Shown here: positions 15,017 to 23,486 of the stretch, in pieces
Position numbering within the stretch: the first letter of the stretch is position 1
How the letters are laid out: each line of letters starts with the position of its first letter
Assembly (NCBI GenBank): GCA_934130175.1
Contig: CAKOXP010000001.1
Coordinates: 57,438 to 121,437 of the forward strand
Length of the DNA: 64,000 bases
DNA from: an uncultured Bacilli bacterium
GTDB lineage: Bacteria > Bacillota_I > Bacilli_A > RF39 > UBA660
Direction: 5' to 3'
Notes under the pieces: model-generated
Told to the model about the DNA's origin: nothing
What the model saw: only the letters and a program-made list of their open reading frames with translations
The model's database searches: none
Position numbers and translations under genes: made by a program

Positions 15017-17566
15017 GTGTATTTTAAAAACGAAGAAGATATATTTAAAACATTGAATAGTAATATTGATGGATTAGATAGTGAAGAAGCAAAGAAAAGA
15101 TTAAGTGATTATGGGCAAAATATTATTTTAAATAAAAAGAAAACACCTTTAATTTTAAGATTCTTAAAGCAGTTTAATGATACGATGATTATCATATTAT
15201 TAGTTGTTGCAGTACTTTTATATTTTTATGGATGTTTTTATTCTCATGAGTATACTGATACTATTGTTATTCTTTTTGTAGTTTTTATAAATGCTATTGT
15301 TGGATTTATACAAGAAGAAAAAGCAGCTTTAATATTAAAAGATTTAAAAAAATATGAAACCAGTACTTCTAAAGTAAAAAGAGATGACAAAATACTAATA
15401 ATAAATACTAAAGAATTGGTTCCAGGGGATATAATATATTTAGAATCTGGAGAAACAGTTCCTGCTGATATTAGAATACTTAGATGTGAAAACTTAAAAG
15501 TAGATGAATCTGCTTTAACAGGGGAAAGTATTCCAGTTCAAAAAAGTGCTGATGTTTTAAAAGAAAATTTAATTATTCAAGAACAAAAAAATATGTTGTT
15601 TTTAGGAACAAATATTACAAATGGAAAATGTACTGGTATAGTTGTAAGTACAGGAAAAAATAGTGAGTTAGGTAAAATTGCATTATCACTAAATGAAATT
15701 GATAGAATTGAAACTCCGTTGCAATTAAAGATAAAAGAACTATCTAAAAAGATAACATTAATAGTATTTGTTATTCTAATCTTTATCTTTATTTTAGCTT
15801 TAATTAATAAATATACTATACTTGAAATTATAATGCTATGTTCATCACTAGCAGTTGCTGCTATTCCTGAGGGACTACCAACTGTAATTACAATAACTTT
15901 ATCTGTTGGAATATCTAATCTAGCAAAAAAGAAAACCGTAGTAAAACAAATGCAAGCTGTAGAAACATTAGGAGCAATAGATATTATTTGCTCTGATAAG
16001 ACAGGTACTATAACGCAAAATAAAATGACTGTTAAGGATGAATATGTAATAGATGAAAAGATGCTTAATTACATATGTGCTCTTTGTAATGATGGCCTTA
16101 TTTATAAAGATAAATATGTGGGTGATCCTACAGAAACTTGTTTATATGATTATTTATATAATAAAAAAATTAATTCTCTTAATTTAAGAAAAAAATGTGA
16201 AAGATTATTAGATGTACCATTTGATAGTGATAGAAAGATGTTTACTACTTTAAATAAAATAGATGATAATATCTATGTTTTATGCAAGGGTAGTATGGAT
16301 TCTTTAATTGAAAAAGTAAATTTATCTAAGACTCAAAAAGAAGAGGTTTTAGATAAAGTTAAGAATTTTTCTAAAAATTCACTAAGGACTTTAGGATTTG
16401 CTTATAAAAAGTTAGATTATGTACCAAAAAATATTAAAGAATTAGAAAAAGAGGAAAATAATTTATCTTTTGCTGGTATTTTAGGCATGATAGATCCGCC
16501 AAGAAAAAGCGTTAAGGAAAGTGTTGCTTTATGTAAAAATGCAGGAATTAGACCTATTATGATTACAGGGGACTCTATAGATACAGCAACTGCTATTGCT
16601 AAGGATGTTGGTATTATAACAAGTGATAATGAAGCAATACTTGGAAGCGAACTTGATAAATATAATGATAAAGAACTAGAAGATATTGTTAAAAAATATT
16701 CTGTTTATGCAAGAGTTAATCCAACTCATAAAGAAAAAATTGTTTTTGCACTTCAAAACAGTGGAAAAATAGTAGCGATGACAGGAGATGGAGTAAATGA
16801 TGCTCCAGCTATTAAAGATGCTCATGTTGGTGTAGGAATGGGTATTACGGGCACTGATGTTACAAAGTCAGCTTCTGATATAGTATTAATGGATGATTCT
16901 TTTTCAACGATAGTCGTAGCAGTTGAAGAAGGAAGGAGAATATATAATAATATTAGAAATAATATAGTATTTTCATTATCAAGTAATTTTGCTGAGATAT
17001 TTACTATTATCATAGGGTTGTTTACTAAAACGACAATTTTATTACCAATTTATATTTTATTTATTGACTTGGTAACAGATTCTATTCCTAGTATATGTTT
17101 GTCCTTTGAAAAAAGTGAAGATGGCATAATGAATAAAAAACCAAGAGGAATAAATAAACCGTTATTTACACCATTTATTAAAGCTAGTATCGCATTTTCA
17201 GCTATAATTGAAACTATATTTGTAGTTCTTACTTATTTTATTAGTCTGAAAATGTATGGACAAGAAATAGCTATGTCTTTAGCACTTCTTTCAATGGTAA
17301 TACAAGAAATTGTTTATTCACTATCTTGTAGAAACTTAAAACAATCAGTTATTAAACAAGGATTATTTTCTAATAAAGCAATGAATTATGGACTATTGTT
17401 AATAATTTTAATTGAACTTATAGTGTTTATTACACCAGTTGGAAAATTAATAAGGGTAACATCAATAAACATTAGTTTAATATTAGTAGTATTTTTAATA
17501 AATTTCATGGCAATATTTATTTATGAATTAATTAAGCCTTTATTAGTAAAATGTTTTAAAGATTAA
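15017..17566 (+). CDS. Cation-transporting P-type ATPase, calcium type (P2)
   Basis: 849 residues, usual length for bacterial Ca2+ P-ATPases (PacL/PMR1 group). It contains the N-terminal cation-ATPase domain, TGES at 168-171 in the actuator domain, AAIPEGLPT at 281-289 in membrane helix 4 (calcium site), the phosphorylation site D327 in SDKTGT, and TGDGVNDAPA in the hinge. Helix 5 has NFAEIF, also typical of calcium pumps. GTG 15017 is the start, with GGAGATGAG upstream; the ATG at 15001 is out of frame. It should export Ca2+ (or Mn2+) from the cytoplasm. It stands alone with no clear partner gene. Confidence 0.93.
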   Translation: MYFKNEEDIFKTLNSNIDGLDSEEAKKRLSDYGQNIILNKKKTPLILRFLKQFNDTMIIILLVVAVLLYFYGCFYSHEYTDTIVILFVVFINAIVGFIQEEKAALILKDLKKYETSTSKVKRDDKILIINTKELVPGDIIYLESGETVPADIRILRCENLKVDESALTGESIPVQKSADVLKENLIIQEQKNMLFLGTNITNGKCTGIVVSTGKNSELGKIALSLNEIDRIETPLQLKIKELSKKITLIVFVILIFIFILALINKYTILEIIMLCSSLAVAAIPEGLPTVITITLSVGISNLAKKKTVVKQMQAVETLGAIDIICSDKTGTITQNKMTVKDEYVIDEKMLNYICALCNDGLIYKDKYVGDPTETCLYDYLYNKKINSLNLRKKCERLLDVPFDSDRKMFTTLNKIDDNIYVLCKGSMDSLIEKVNLSKTQKEEVLDKVKNFSKNSLRTLGFAYKKLDYVPKNIKELEKEENNLSFAGILGMIDPPRKSVKESVALCKNAGIRPIMITGDSIDTATAIAKDVGIITSDNEAILGSELDKYNDKELEDIVKKYSVYARVNPTHKEKIVFALQNSGKIVAMTGDGVNDAPAIKDAHVGVGMGITGTDVTKSASDIVLMDDSFSTIVVAVEEGRRIYNNIRNNIVFSLSSNFAEIFTIIIGLFTKTTILLPIYILFIDLVTDSIPSICLSFEKSEDGIMNKKPRGINKPLFTPFIKASIAFSAIIETIFVVLTYFISLKMYGQEIAMSLALLSMVIQEIVYSLSCRNLKQSVIKQGLFSNKAMNYGLLLIILIELIVFITPVGKLIRVTSINISLILVVFLINFMAIFIYELIKPLLVKCFKD

Positions 17567-17678
17567 AGTGTATTTTAAGCAGTAAGAAATTAAAAATACT
17601 AGTTTGAAGTTGTGATTATAACTATCTTCATAAATAGTAATTTATCAAGCAGATCAATAAAAAAATTTACTTTCCTTA

Positions 17679-17687
17679 TGGTATAAT
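17679..17687 (+). promoter_or_regulatory. Extended -10 promoter before the zincin-like gene
   Basis: TG-G-TATAAT at 17679-17687, lying between the arms AAATTTAC and GTAAATTT, which could act as an operator or leader stem. Confidence 0.5.
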
Positions 17688-17737
17688 ATAAGTGATGTAC
17701 AAATGGTAAATTTGTAGTAATGATAGGAGTTGTTAGT

Positions 17738-18325
17738 ATGGCTAGATTAAAGATGGTTGGTATTATAAATGAAAATGAAATTATTAAGTATCAAAAATAT
17801 AATACAAATAAGAAAATGACTTTAATTAATAATGATAAAGATAATATACAAATAAAAGCAATACCTATTTGTGTATTCTTAATAATACTATGTAATGTAG
17901 TTTTATTTCTTAAATTATTTAATAGTAATATATCAATAAAACCAATTTTTTTAATTTTAGGTTTTTTGATAGGATGTATGTTATTAATTGTTCATGAAAT
18001 TTTACATGGGATTGTTTATCCCAAAAATGTTAATGTTAGTATAGGATTTATAAAACCTATAACATTTGTAGCATTAGCATCATATCCTATGAGTAAAAGC
18101 AAATTTATTACAATGTGCTTATTACCATTTATATTAGGAATAATCCCAATGTTAATTTTTACATTAACAAATAATTCAACAATATGTAGTTTAAGTTTTG
18201 GCATGATGTGTATGGGTATAATATCTCCATATCCAGATGTATATAATGTATTTCAAATTATTAAGAAAGTGCCTAAAGGCAAAAAAGTGTTGTTTTATGA
18301 GGAGACTTTATCATATATAGATTAA
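17738..18325 (+). CDS. DUF3267-type membrane metalloprotease-like protein
   Basis: 195 residues, four to five membrane segments. A zinc-binding HEILH motif lies at the end of the second hydrophobic segment (VHEILHGIVY), as in the DUF3267/putative zincin membrane peptidases. ATG 17738 is chosen because the upstream in-frame ATG at 17720 overlaps the Shine-Dalgarno GATAGGAG. The substrate is unknown. It begins a run of envelope genes (to 20886). Confidence 0.72.
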   Translation: MARLKMVGIINENEIIKYQKYNTNKKMTLINNDKDNIQIKAIPICVFLIILCNVVLFLKLFNSNISIKPIFLILGFLIGCMLLIVHEILHGIVYPKNVNVSIGFIKPITFVALASYPMSKSKFITMCLLPFILGIIPMLIFTLTNNSTICSLSFGMMCMGIISPYPDVYNVFQIIKKVPKGKKVLFYEETLSYID

Positions 18326-18411
18326 TCATAATATTTATAATCATGAACAACATAAATTACAATTTAGTAATTGGTTAAAGAATAGTGATAGTTGAAAAAA
18401 GAGGATTAATT

Positions 18412-19092
18412 ATGAAAAAGATTGTATTTACTATTTTAGTATGTGGGATTATAGTTTTAGAATTAACAGGATGTAATAATTTAAAACAAAAACAAAAAGA
18501 TGATATTCATTCTTTTGTTGGAACTATAATAAAGTGTGAAGAAAAATCTATGATTGTTCGTCCAAATGAAAACGAAGAAGAATATAATTCTAGCGATAAA
18601 TTTAGAATTAAATATATTGATGGTTTTGATTCCTGCAAAATTAATGATAAGGTAAAAATCACTTACAAAGGTATGATTAATGCAAGTTATCCAGCACAAG
18701 TAGGGACAACAAATATTGAAATTAACGATTTTGATTTTTACATAACAAAGCTAGAAAGTTATAATGATATTAGATTTAATGATTATTATACAGCTGATAA
18801 TCGTACAATTTATTTAGCAGGAAATATAGGTGAGTTTTATATTAAAGAGCAAGATACGGATATTACTTTGAAAACTTATCTTTCAACTGCATTTGAAACA
18901 GTTGATGATGGTATAAAACATATTACTAATAAGTTAGAATTAAAAAAAATATTAAAAGATGGAGGAACAAGAATCTACAAATCCAAAGATAAAAATGTTA
19001 CTATGATAATATGTAACACTATTAAAAATGATAAAAATATATTAATTGGAGATTATTCTATGGAATATGTAGAAGGAGATTGTAAGAATTAA
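18412..19092 (+). CDS. Putative lipoprotein, unknown
   Basis: 226 residues. Signal peptide MKKIVFTILVCGIIVLEL is followed by lipobox LTGC with the lipidated Cys at 20. ATG 18412 has AGAGGA upstream; the earlier in-frame ATG at 18385 adds nine residues that would spoil the signal peptide. After the first 20 residues of linker comes a beta-rich N-terminal domain with an OB-like feel (FVGTIIKCEE, KVKITYKGMI) and a second half without recognised motifs. Outer face of the membrane. Confidence 0.78.
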   Translation: MKKIVFTILVCGIIVLELTGCNNLKQKQKDDIHSFVGTIIKCEEKSMIVRPNENEEEYNSSDKFRIKYIDGFDSCKINDKVKITYKGMINASYPAQVGTTNIEINDFDFYITKLESYNDIRFNDYYTADNRTIYLAGNIGEFYIKEQDTDITLKTYLSTAFETVDDGIKHITNKLELKKILKDGGTRIYKSKDKNVTMIICNTIKNDKNILIGDYSMEYVEGDCKN

Positions 19093-19122
19093 TAAGTTAT
19101 AATTTGTTAAGGAGAAAAAAAC

Positions 19123-19695
19123 ATGGAAAAGAAAAAAATTATTATAGTTGTTGGAATTATTATTTTAACAATTTTAGGTATATTGTCATTTATACTTTTA
19201 AATAGAAAATATCCTTATGAAGATGAGAATACGTTATATTTTAAAGAGTTTAATAATGCAATTCTTAGACTTGAAAGAGTAGATTATTCACTAGGTCAAA
19301 ATCAAGTAGTTATAGTCCAAAAAAGTACAAATAGAGGTAAATCGTTTGAAGATATAACAAAAGAACCAATAATTTTAAGTATGGAACCTAAAATTACTTT
19401 TTTAAACGAAAAACTAGGATTTGTACTTGCTAAATCAAATTTAACAAAGAATAATAATTATTTAGGTTTGTATATAACAAAAGATGGTGGTAAAACTTTT
19501 GAAAATTGTAAAATAAATTATAACAACTCAAATATTGAAATGTTAACTATTGTATCTACACCTTTTTACGATAATGATATTTTAAAAATGGAAGCATCAA
19601 TATATATTGTTAAAGAAGATCAAAGTGGTTATAAAAACAAAAAATTAGTATTTATAAGTGATGATAAAGGGTTATCGTGGAAAATGGAAAAATAG
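19123..19695 (+). CDS. Membrane-anchored protein with BNR/Asp-box repeats
   Basis: 190 residues with one N-terminal membrane anchor (about 5-27). The exported domain has three Asp-box-like motifs, STNRGKSF, TKDGGKTF and SDDKGLSW, spaced about 50-80 residues apart, as in sialidase-type beta-propellers. The protein is too short for a full propeller. Follows the lipoprotein gene by 30 bases, so the pair is probably one operon. Function unknown. Confidence 0.72.
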   Translation: MEKKKIIIVVGIIILTILGILSFILLNRKYPYEDENTLYFKEFNNAILRLERVDYSLGQNQVVIVQKSTNRGKSFEDITKEPIILSMEPKITFLNEKLGFVLAKSNLTKNNNYLGLYITKDGGKTFENCKINYNNSNIEMLTIVSTPFYDNDILKMEASIYIVKEDQSGYKNKKLVFISDDKGLSWKMEK

Positions 19696-19789
19696 TTTAT
19701 AGCTGGTAAAGAAATAAAGTATTCGATAGACTTTATCAATTTAGTTTGATAAAATAATACTAATAAAAAAGTAGTAAGGATGTTGTAGT

Positions 19790-20428
19790 ATGAGTAAAAC
19801 TTATAAAAATTATTTAAATAAAAACCATGACTTTGATAAATTAATGCTAGTTGGAATATTTGCCTTAGTAATTGTTATATCTGGTATATTTGGTTTTTTA
19901 TATGAGTTTATTTTTTATTATTTTAATGGCGGTATGCAAAAATTTTATTGGAGAGGTGGTAATTTTCTTCCTTGGATTAATATCTATGCAACTGGTTCTT
20001 TAATGATTTATTTTTTAACCTATAGATATAGAAAAAAGCCATTAAAAGTATTTTTTATAAGTTTATTTTCAACTGGAATACTTGAATATATTTCTGGACT
20101 TGGTATGTACATAATTGGAAATGGAAAAAGATGTTGGGACTATAGTAAAGAAATTCTAAATTTTGGTAATATAAATGGTTTTGTTTGCTTAAGAAGTGTT
20201 TTGTTCTTTGCTATATCAGGATTGTTTCTGATTTATGTAGTAATGCCATTTTGTTTTTATCTAGCTAAAAAAATTCCTAAAAAGATATTTTTAACAATTA
20301 GTTTTACATTATGTACTATAATTCTAATAGATGAATTTTATAATTTATTAATCGCAAGAATTTTTCATCTACCAAGAGCTTATGATGTATATAGTAAATT
20401 AGGATTTAATTATGTTAAGTTTAAATAA
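19790..20428 (+). CDS. CmpB-type putative ABC transporter permease (PF06541-like membrane protein)
   Basis: 212 residues, about five membrane segments. Characteristic stretches of the family are FGFLYEFIFYYFNGG, FYWRGGNFLPWINIY, LEYISGLGMYII and GFVCLRSVLFF. Annotated elsewhere as a putative ABC permease, but no ATPase gene is nearby and transport has not been shown for the family. An inverted repeat TTTATCAA/TTGATAAA (19732-19753) lies in front of the gene. Confidence 0.78.
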   Translation: MSKTYKNYLNKNHDFDKLMLVGIFALVIVISGIFGFLYEFIFYYFNGGMQKFYWRGGNFLPWINIYATGSLMIYFLTYRYRKKPLKVFFISLFSTGILEYISGLGMYIIGNGKRCWDYSKEILNFGNINGFVCLRSVLFFAISGLFLIYVVMPFCFYLAKKIPKKIFLTISFTLCTIILIDEFYNLLIARIFHLPRAYDVYSKLGFNYVKFK

Positions 20429-20514
20429 GTGCGTATCATTTTAGTTATAAAATAAAATTTACGAATACATGTTTTTACATATGGATATATTAATTATTAG
20501 GATAGGAGATAAAT

Positions 20515-20886
20515 ATGGAACTTAAAAAGATAATACTTAGTGCAGTAGCATTACTTCTTGCATTAGGTGTAATGGTTTATTATTATTTAGATAAAGAAAA
20601 AGCAACAATAAATGTTCAAACAAACGGTGGAGTTCCTTATGAATGGCAGTATGAATTAAGTAAAGATGATATTATTTCAGTTAAAGAAACATCAAAAGAA
20701 CATGACAAAGATGTAGCAGGTGGAGTAGTTGATATAAAATACATTATTACTCCTTTAAAAGAAGGTACTACAATGATGGAACTTAAATATATTAACATTA
20801 CTGATAATAGTATTGATAAAATGAAGAAATATAAAATAAAAGTAGATAAAGACATGCATGTTTCGATAGTTGAAGTAAAAAAATAG
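20515..20886 (+). CDS. Membrane-anchored chagasin-like (inhibitor I42-type) protein
   Basis: 123 residues: N-terminal membrane segment (about 5-24), then an Ig-like domain. The NGGVPYEWQYEL stretch followed by GGVVDIKYIITPLKEG resembles the N-x-T-x-G-Y-x-W and GG loops of the chagasin/I42 cysteine-protease inhibitors. Chagasin-like proteins block papain-type proteases; whether this one does is unknown. A terminator follows at the stop codon. Confidence 0.58.
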   Translation: MELKKIILSAVALLLALGVMVYYYLDKEKATINVQTNGGVPYEWQYELSKDDIISVKETSKEHDKDVAGGVVDIKYIITPLKEGTTMMELKYINITDNSIDKMKKYKIKVDKDMHVSIVEVKK

Positions 20887-20904
20887 GTAGAATTCTACCT
20901 TTTA
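20884..20904 (+). terminator. Terminator after the chagasin-like gene
   Basis: AGGTAG (20885-20890) pairs with CTACCT (20895-20900) around AATT, then T-rich sequence. The stop codon TAG overlaps the stem. Confidence 0.65.
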
Positions 20905-20923
20905 ATTTTGTTTAATTTTACTA

Positions 20924-20954
20924 TTGACTTAGAGCAAACTCTAAGTGATATAAG
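20924..20954 (+). promoter_or_regulatory. MerR-type promoter with operator in the spacer
   Basis: TTGACT (20924-20929) and TATAAG (20949-20954) are separated by 19 bp, the overlong spacer typical of MerR-activated promoters. The spacer holds a perfect inverted repeat, CTTAGAG (20928-20934) and CTCTAAG (20939-20945) with a CAAA centre. A MerR-family gene is the last gene of the following operon, so autoregulation is likely. Confidence 0.85.
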
Positions 20955-20977
20955 TATTATGTTAGGAGGAATAATTT

Positions 20978-21481
20978 ATGAAGAGTTTAGTTATTTATTT
21001 TTCTCATACGGGGGAAAATTATATGAGAAATGGCATTGAAAATATTGAAAAAGGAAATACTGAGATAGTTGCAGAAACTATTAAAGATTTAGTTGGAGCC
21101 GATTTATTTAAAATTGAACCTCTAAAAGAATATCCTTATAATTATCATGAGTGTTGTGATGTTGCTAAAGATGAATTAGAAAATAACGATCGTCCAGAAA
21201 TTAAAAATAAACTAGAAAACATCAGTGATTATGATACTATTTATATTGGTGGCCCTGTTTGGTGGGGTCACTATCCTATGTGTATGTTTACATGTCTTGA
21301 GAATCTAGATTTTACTGGTAAGACAATTTATCCATTTACAACTCATGAGGGTTCAGCTTTAGGAGATGTTATGGATGATATTAAAAAAATATGTTCTGGA
21401 GCAGACATAAAAATAGGCCTTGCTATTCGCGGAAGTGATGCGAATAATTCTCTAGAAAAATTGGAAGGCTGGTGTAAATAA
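20978..21481 (+). CDS. Flavodoxin
   Basis: 167 residues, FMN-binding electron carrier or quinone-type reductase. It starts with KSLVIYFSHTGENY (the phosphate-binding loop of flavodoxins), followed by GGPVWWGHYP, the isoalloxazine-binding stretch. First gene after the MerR-type promoter; AGGAGG lies upstream. It overlaps the next flavodoxin gene by one base (TAATG). Probably part of detoxification of reactive compounds rather than of housekeeping electron transfer, judged from the context. Confidence 0.9.
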   Translation: MKSLVIYFSHTGENYMRNGIENIEKGNTEIVAETIKDLVGADLFKIEPLKEYPYNYHECCDVAKDELENNDRPEIKNKLENISDYDTIYIGGPVWWGHYPMCMFTCLENLDFTGKTIYPFTTHEGSALGDVMDDIKKICSGADIKIGLAIRGSDANNSLEKLEGWCK

Positions 21482-21963
21482 TGAAAAAGTTAGTAGTCTA
21501 CTACAGCTATACTGGAAACACCAAGAAAATAGCTGAAATGGTAAAAAATAAATTAGACTGTGATATTTTGAAGTTAGAACCACTAACACCTTTTTCAACA
21601 GACTACGATGAAGTGGTAAATGAATATCAAAATAACTCCATTGATAATAAAGAAGTTCCAATTAAGGATATTAATGTTAATTTAGATGATTATGATGAGA
21701 TTATTATCGGAACTCCAGTTTGGTGGTATACGATAAGTCCTGTTGTTTCTACATTTTTGAAGAAATATGATTTATCAAATAAAACGATTTATCCTTTTGC
21801 AACCAATGCAGGGTGGCTTGGTAAAACATTTAAAGATATAGAAAAATTATGTCCTAATTCCAAAATAAAAAACGAAATGAATATAGTTTTTGAAAGCTAT
21901 AGTGATAAATTAAAAACAACTGAAAAAGAATTAAATGATTGGATAAATTTTATAGAAAAATAA
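21481..21963 (+). CDS. Flavodoxin
   Basis: 160 residues, second flavodoxin of the operon. The FMN phosphate loop is VVYYSYTGNTKK and the flavin-binding stretch is IGTPVWWYTISP. It is related to but clearly distinct from its neighbour, which has a longer acidic insert near the start. Start codon overlaps the previous stop by one base, so the two are translationally coupled. Confidence 0.9.
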   Translation: MKKLVVYYSYTGNTKKIAEMVKNKLDCDILKLEPLTPFSTDYDEVVNEYQNNSIDNKEVPIKDINVNLDDYDEIIIGTPVWWYTISPVVSTFLKKYDLSNKTIYPFATNAGWLGKTFKDIEKLCPNSKIKNEMNIVFESYSDKLKTTEKELNDWINFIEK

Positions 21964-21976
21964 GAAAAAAATAATT

Positions 21977-22123
21977 ATGAGAAAAGATTTAGGAAATAAA
22001 ATGAATTTTTTACCACTTCCAGTTTTAATGATTGGAACATATGACATGGCAAGCAATACATACAGAGTTTTAGGTGAGCTTGTTGGAAATGCCTTCAAAG
22101 ATGGATTAAAATTAAAAGATTAG
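21977..22123 (+). pseudogene. Flavin reductase-type remnant with in-frame internal deletion
   Basis: 48 residues. The start (MRKDLGNK then PLPVLMIGTYD) fits the N-terminus of flavin reductase-like FMN-binding proteins, and the end (YRVLGELVGNAFKDGLKL) fits their C-terminus, but the roughly 120-130 residues between are missing. The join keeps the frame and the stop is intact, so a short peptide could still be made. It lies 13 bases after the second flavodoxin gene, where a full reductase would suit the operon. Confidence 0.65.
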
Positions 22124-22130
22124 TAACAAG

Positions 22131-22164
22131 TTTAAAGAAGAAATTGACAGAAAACTTCTTTAAA
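22131..22164 (+). other. Hairpin in the middle of the MerR operon
   Basis: TTTAAAGAAG (22131-22140) and CTTCTTTAAA (22155-22164) form a 10-bp perfect stem. There is no T-run after it, so it is probably a processing or stability element rather than a terminator. Confidence 0.45.
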
Positions 22165-22225
22165 TAGTAATTGATGAATTAAATTAAATTACTTGATAAA
22201 TAATTTATAGAAAGGATGAAAAATT

Positions 22226-22549
22226 ATGATTAAACAAACAGCAGGACGTGATGCATTAGGAGAATTTGCGCCATCATTTGCGCATTATAACGATGATATT
22301 TTATTTGGAGAAAATTGGAATGATGCATCAATTGATTTAAAGACAAGATGTATAATTACAGTGGTTGCTCTAATGTCATCAGGAATAACTGATAATTCAT
22401 TAAAATATCATTTAGAAAATGCTAAGAAAAATGGAGTAACAAAAGAAGAAATGGCAGGAATTATTACTCATACAGCTTTTTATGTAGGATGGCCTAAAGG
22501 TTGGGCTGTATTCAATTTAGCTAAAGAAGTATATAAAGATAACGATTAG
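22226..22549 (+). CDS. Carboxymuconolactone decarboxylase-family protein
   Basis: 107 residues, small helical fold of the CMD/AhpD-like group. Family landmarks are RCIITVVALMSSG, YHLENAKKNG and ITHTAFYVGWPKG. The CxxC pair of AhpD peroxidase-type members is absent; only one Cys (in KTRCII) is present, so disulfide-based peroxidase activity is unlikely. Members of this group often accompany flavodoxins and cupins in electrophile-stress operons. AAAGGATG precedes the start. Confidence 0.82.
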   Translation: MIKQTAGRDALGEFAPSFAHYNDDILFGENWNDASIDLKTRCIITVVALMSSGITDNSLKYHLENAKKNGVTKEEMAGIITHTAFYVGWPKGWAVFNLAKEVYKDND

Positions 22550-22559
22550 AGGGTTAGAA

Positions 22560-23027
22560 ATGAGAAGAAGTGCAGGAATATTATTATGGAAAAAAGAAAA
22601 TAATGAATATTTTGTGTTGTTAACCCATTTTGGTGGACCATATTGGGAAAATAATGATGTTGGTGCCTGGTCTGTTCAAAAAGGATTAGTAGAAGAAAAA
22701 GAAAAAATTTATGAAGCTGCTAAAAGGGAAAGTTTTGAAGAAACAAATTTACCCATTAGTAGTAATATTTCATATCTTGCTACTAAAAAGGTTTCTAAGA
22801 AAAAACTGGTAATTATGTTTGAAAGTTATTTTGATGGTGATATATCATCTTTTCAAAGTAATTACTTTAAATTAGAATGGCCTATTAAATCTGGAATTTA
22901 TCAAGAATTTCCAGAAATGGATAAAATTAAATGGTTTTCTATTCAAGAGGCTAAAAAGCTTATTCACCCAACACAGGTCTTTTTTATAGAAAGATTAGAA
23001 AGAAAAATAATAGAAAATAATATATAA
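22560..23027 (+). CDS. Nudix hydrolase
   Basis: 155 residues. The Nudix box runs from GLVEEKEKIYEAAKRE to SFEETN: the metal-binding REx2EE core is present, but Ser and Asn stand where the consensus has a hydrophobic residue and Gly. Begins MRRSAGILLWKK, as in house-cleaning Nudix proteins. Probably hydrolyses a damaged or signalling nucleoside diphosphate derivative; substrate unknown. Eleven bases after the CMD-family gene, inside the operon. Confidence 0.85.
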   Translation: MRRSAGILLWKKENNEYFVLLTHFGGPYWENNDVGAWSVQKGLVEEKEKIYEAAKRESFEETNLPISSNISYLATKKVSKKKLVIMFESYFDGDISSFQSNYFKLEWPIKSGIYQEFPEMDKIKWFSIQEAKKLIHPTQVFFIERLERKIIENNI

Positions 23028-23044
23028 ACAGAGGAGTAGATGAA

Positions 23045-23467
23045 ATGAATAAAGAAGAATTTGATAAAGTAAATGTTTTTGGACTTGGAGAGCCAAATGT
23101 AAATTATGCTAAATATTTTATAGGAAATAGTTATTTAAATCCTTTAACAGAAATAGGTAAGACACCATTTTTGGCAAATGTGACATTTGAACCTGGTTGT
23201 AGAAATAACTGGCATATTCACCATGCTACAAAAGGTGGTGGCCAAATTTTAGTTTGTACAGCAGGATATGGTTGGTATCAAGAAGAAGGAAAAGAAGCGA
23301 TTGAATTAAAACCTGGTATGGTTATTGTCATTCCTGCAAATGTTAAACATTTCCATGGAGCAAAGAAAGATTCTTGGTTTAGTCATATAAGTATTGAAGT
23401 TCCAGGAGAAAATACATCTACTGAATGGCTTTCAAAAGTTGATAATACATACTATAATAATTTATAA
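23045..23467 (+). CDS. Cupin-domain protein
   Basis: 140 residues, single cupin barrel. Motif 1 shows WHIHHATKGGGQIL with two metal-binding His and motif 2 shows PGMVIVIPANVKHFHGA with the second His cluster. Conserved in operons with CMD-family proteins and flavodoxins. The reaction is unknown; metal-dependent binding or conversion of a small carbonyl compound is a guess. SD GAGGAG lies before ATG 23045. Confidence 0.85.
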   Translation: MNKEEFDKVNVFGLGEPNVNYAKYFIGNSYLNPLTEIGKTPFLANVTFEPGCRNNWHIHHATKGGGQILVCTAGYGWYQEEGKEAIELKPGMVIVIPANVKHFHGAKKDSWFSHISIEVPGENTSTEWLSKVDNTYYNNL

Positions 23468-23486
23468 AAGAAGTTGAGGTTTAAAT

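Noticed and set aside
19732..19753. TTTATCAA/TTGATAAA before the CmpB-type gene as a terminator
   Set aside because: No T-run follows; it may be an operator, but there is no further support.
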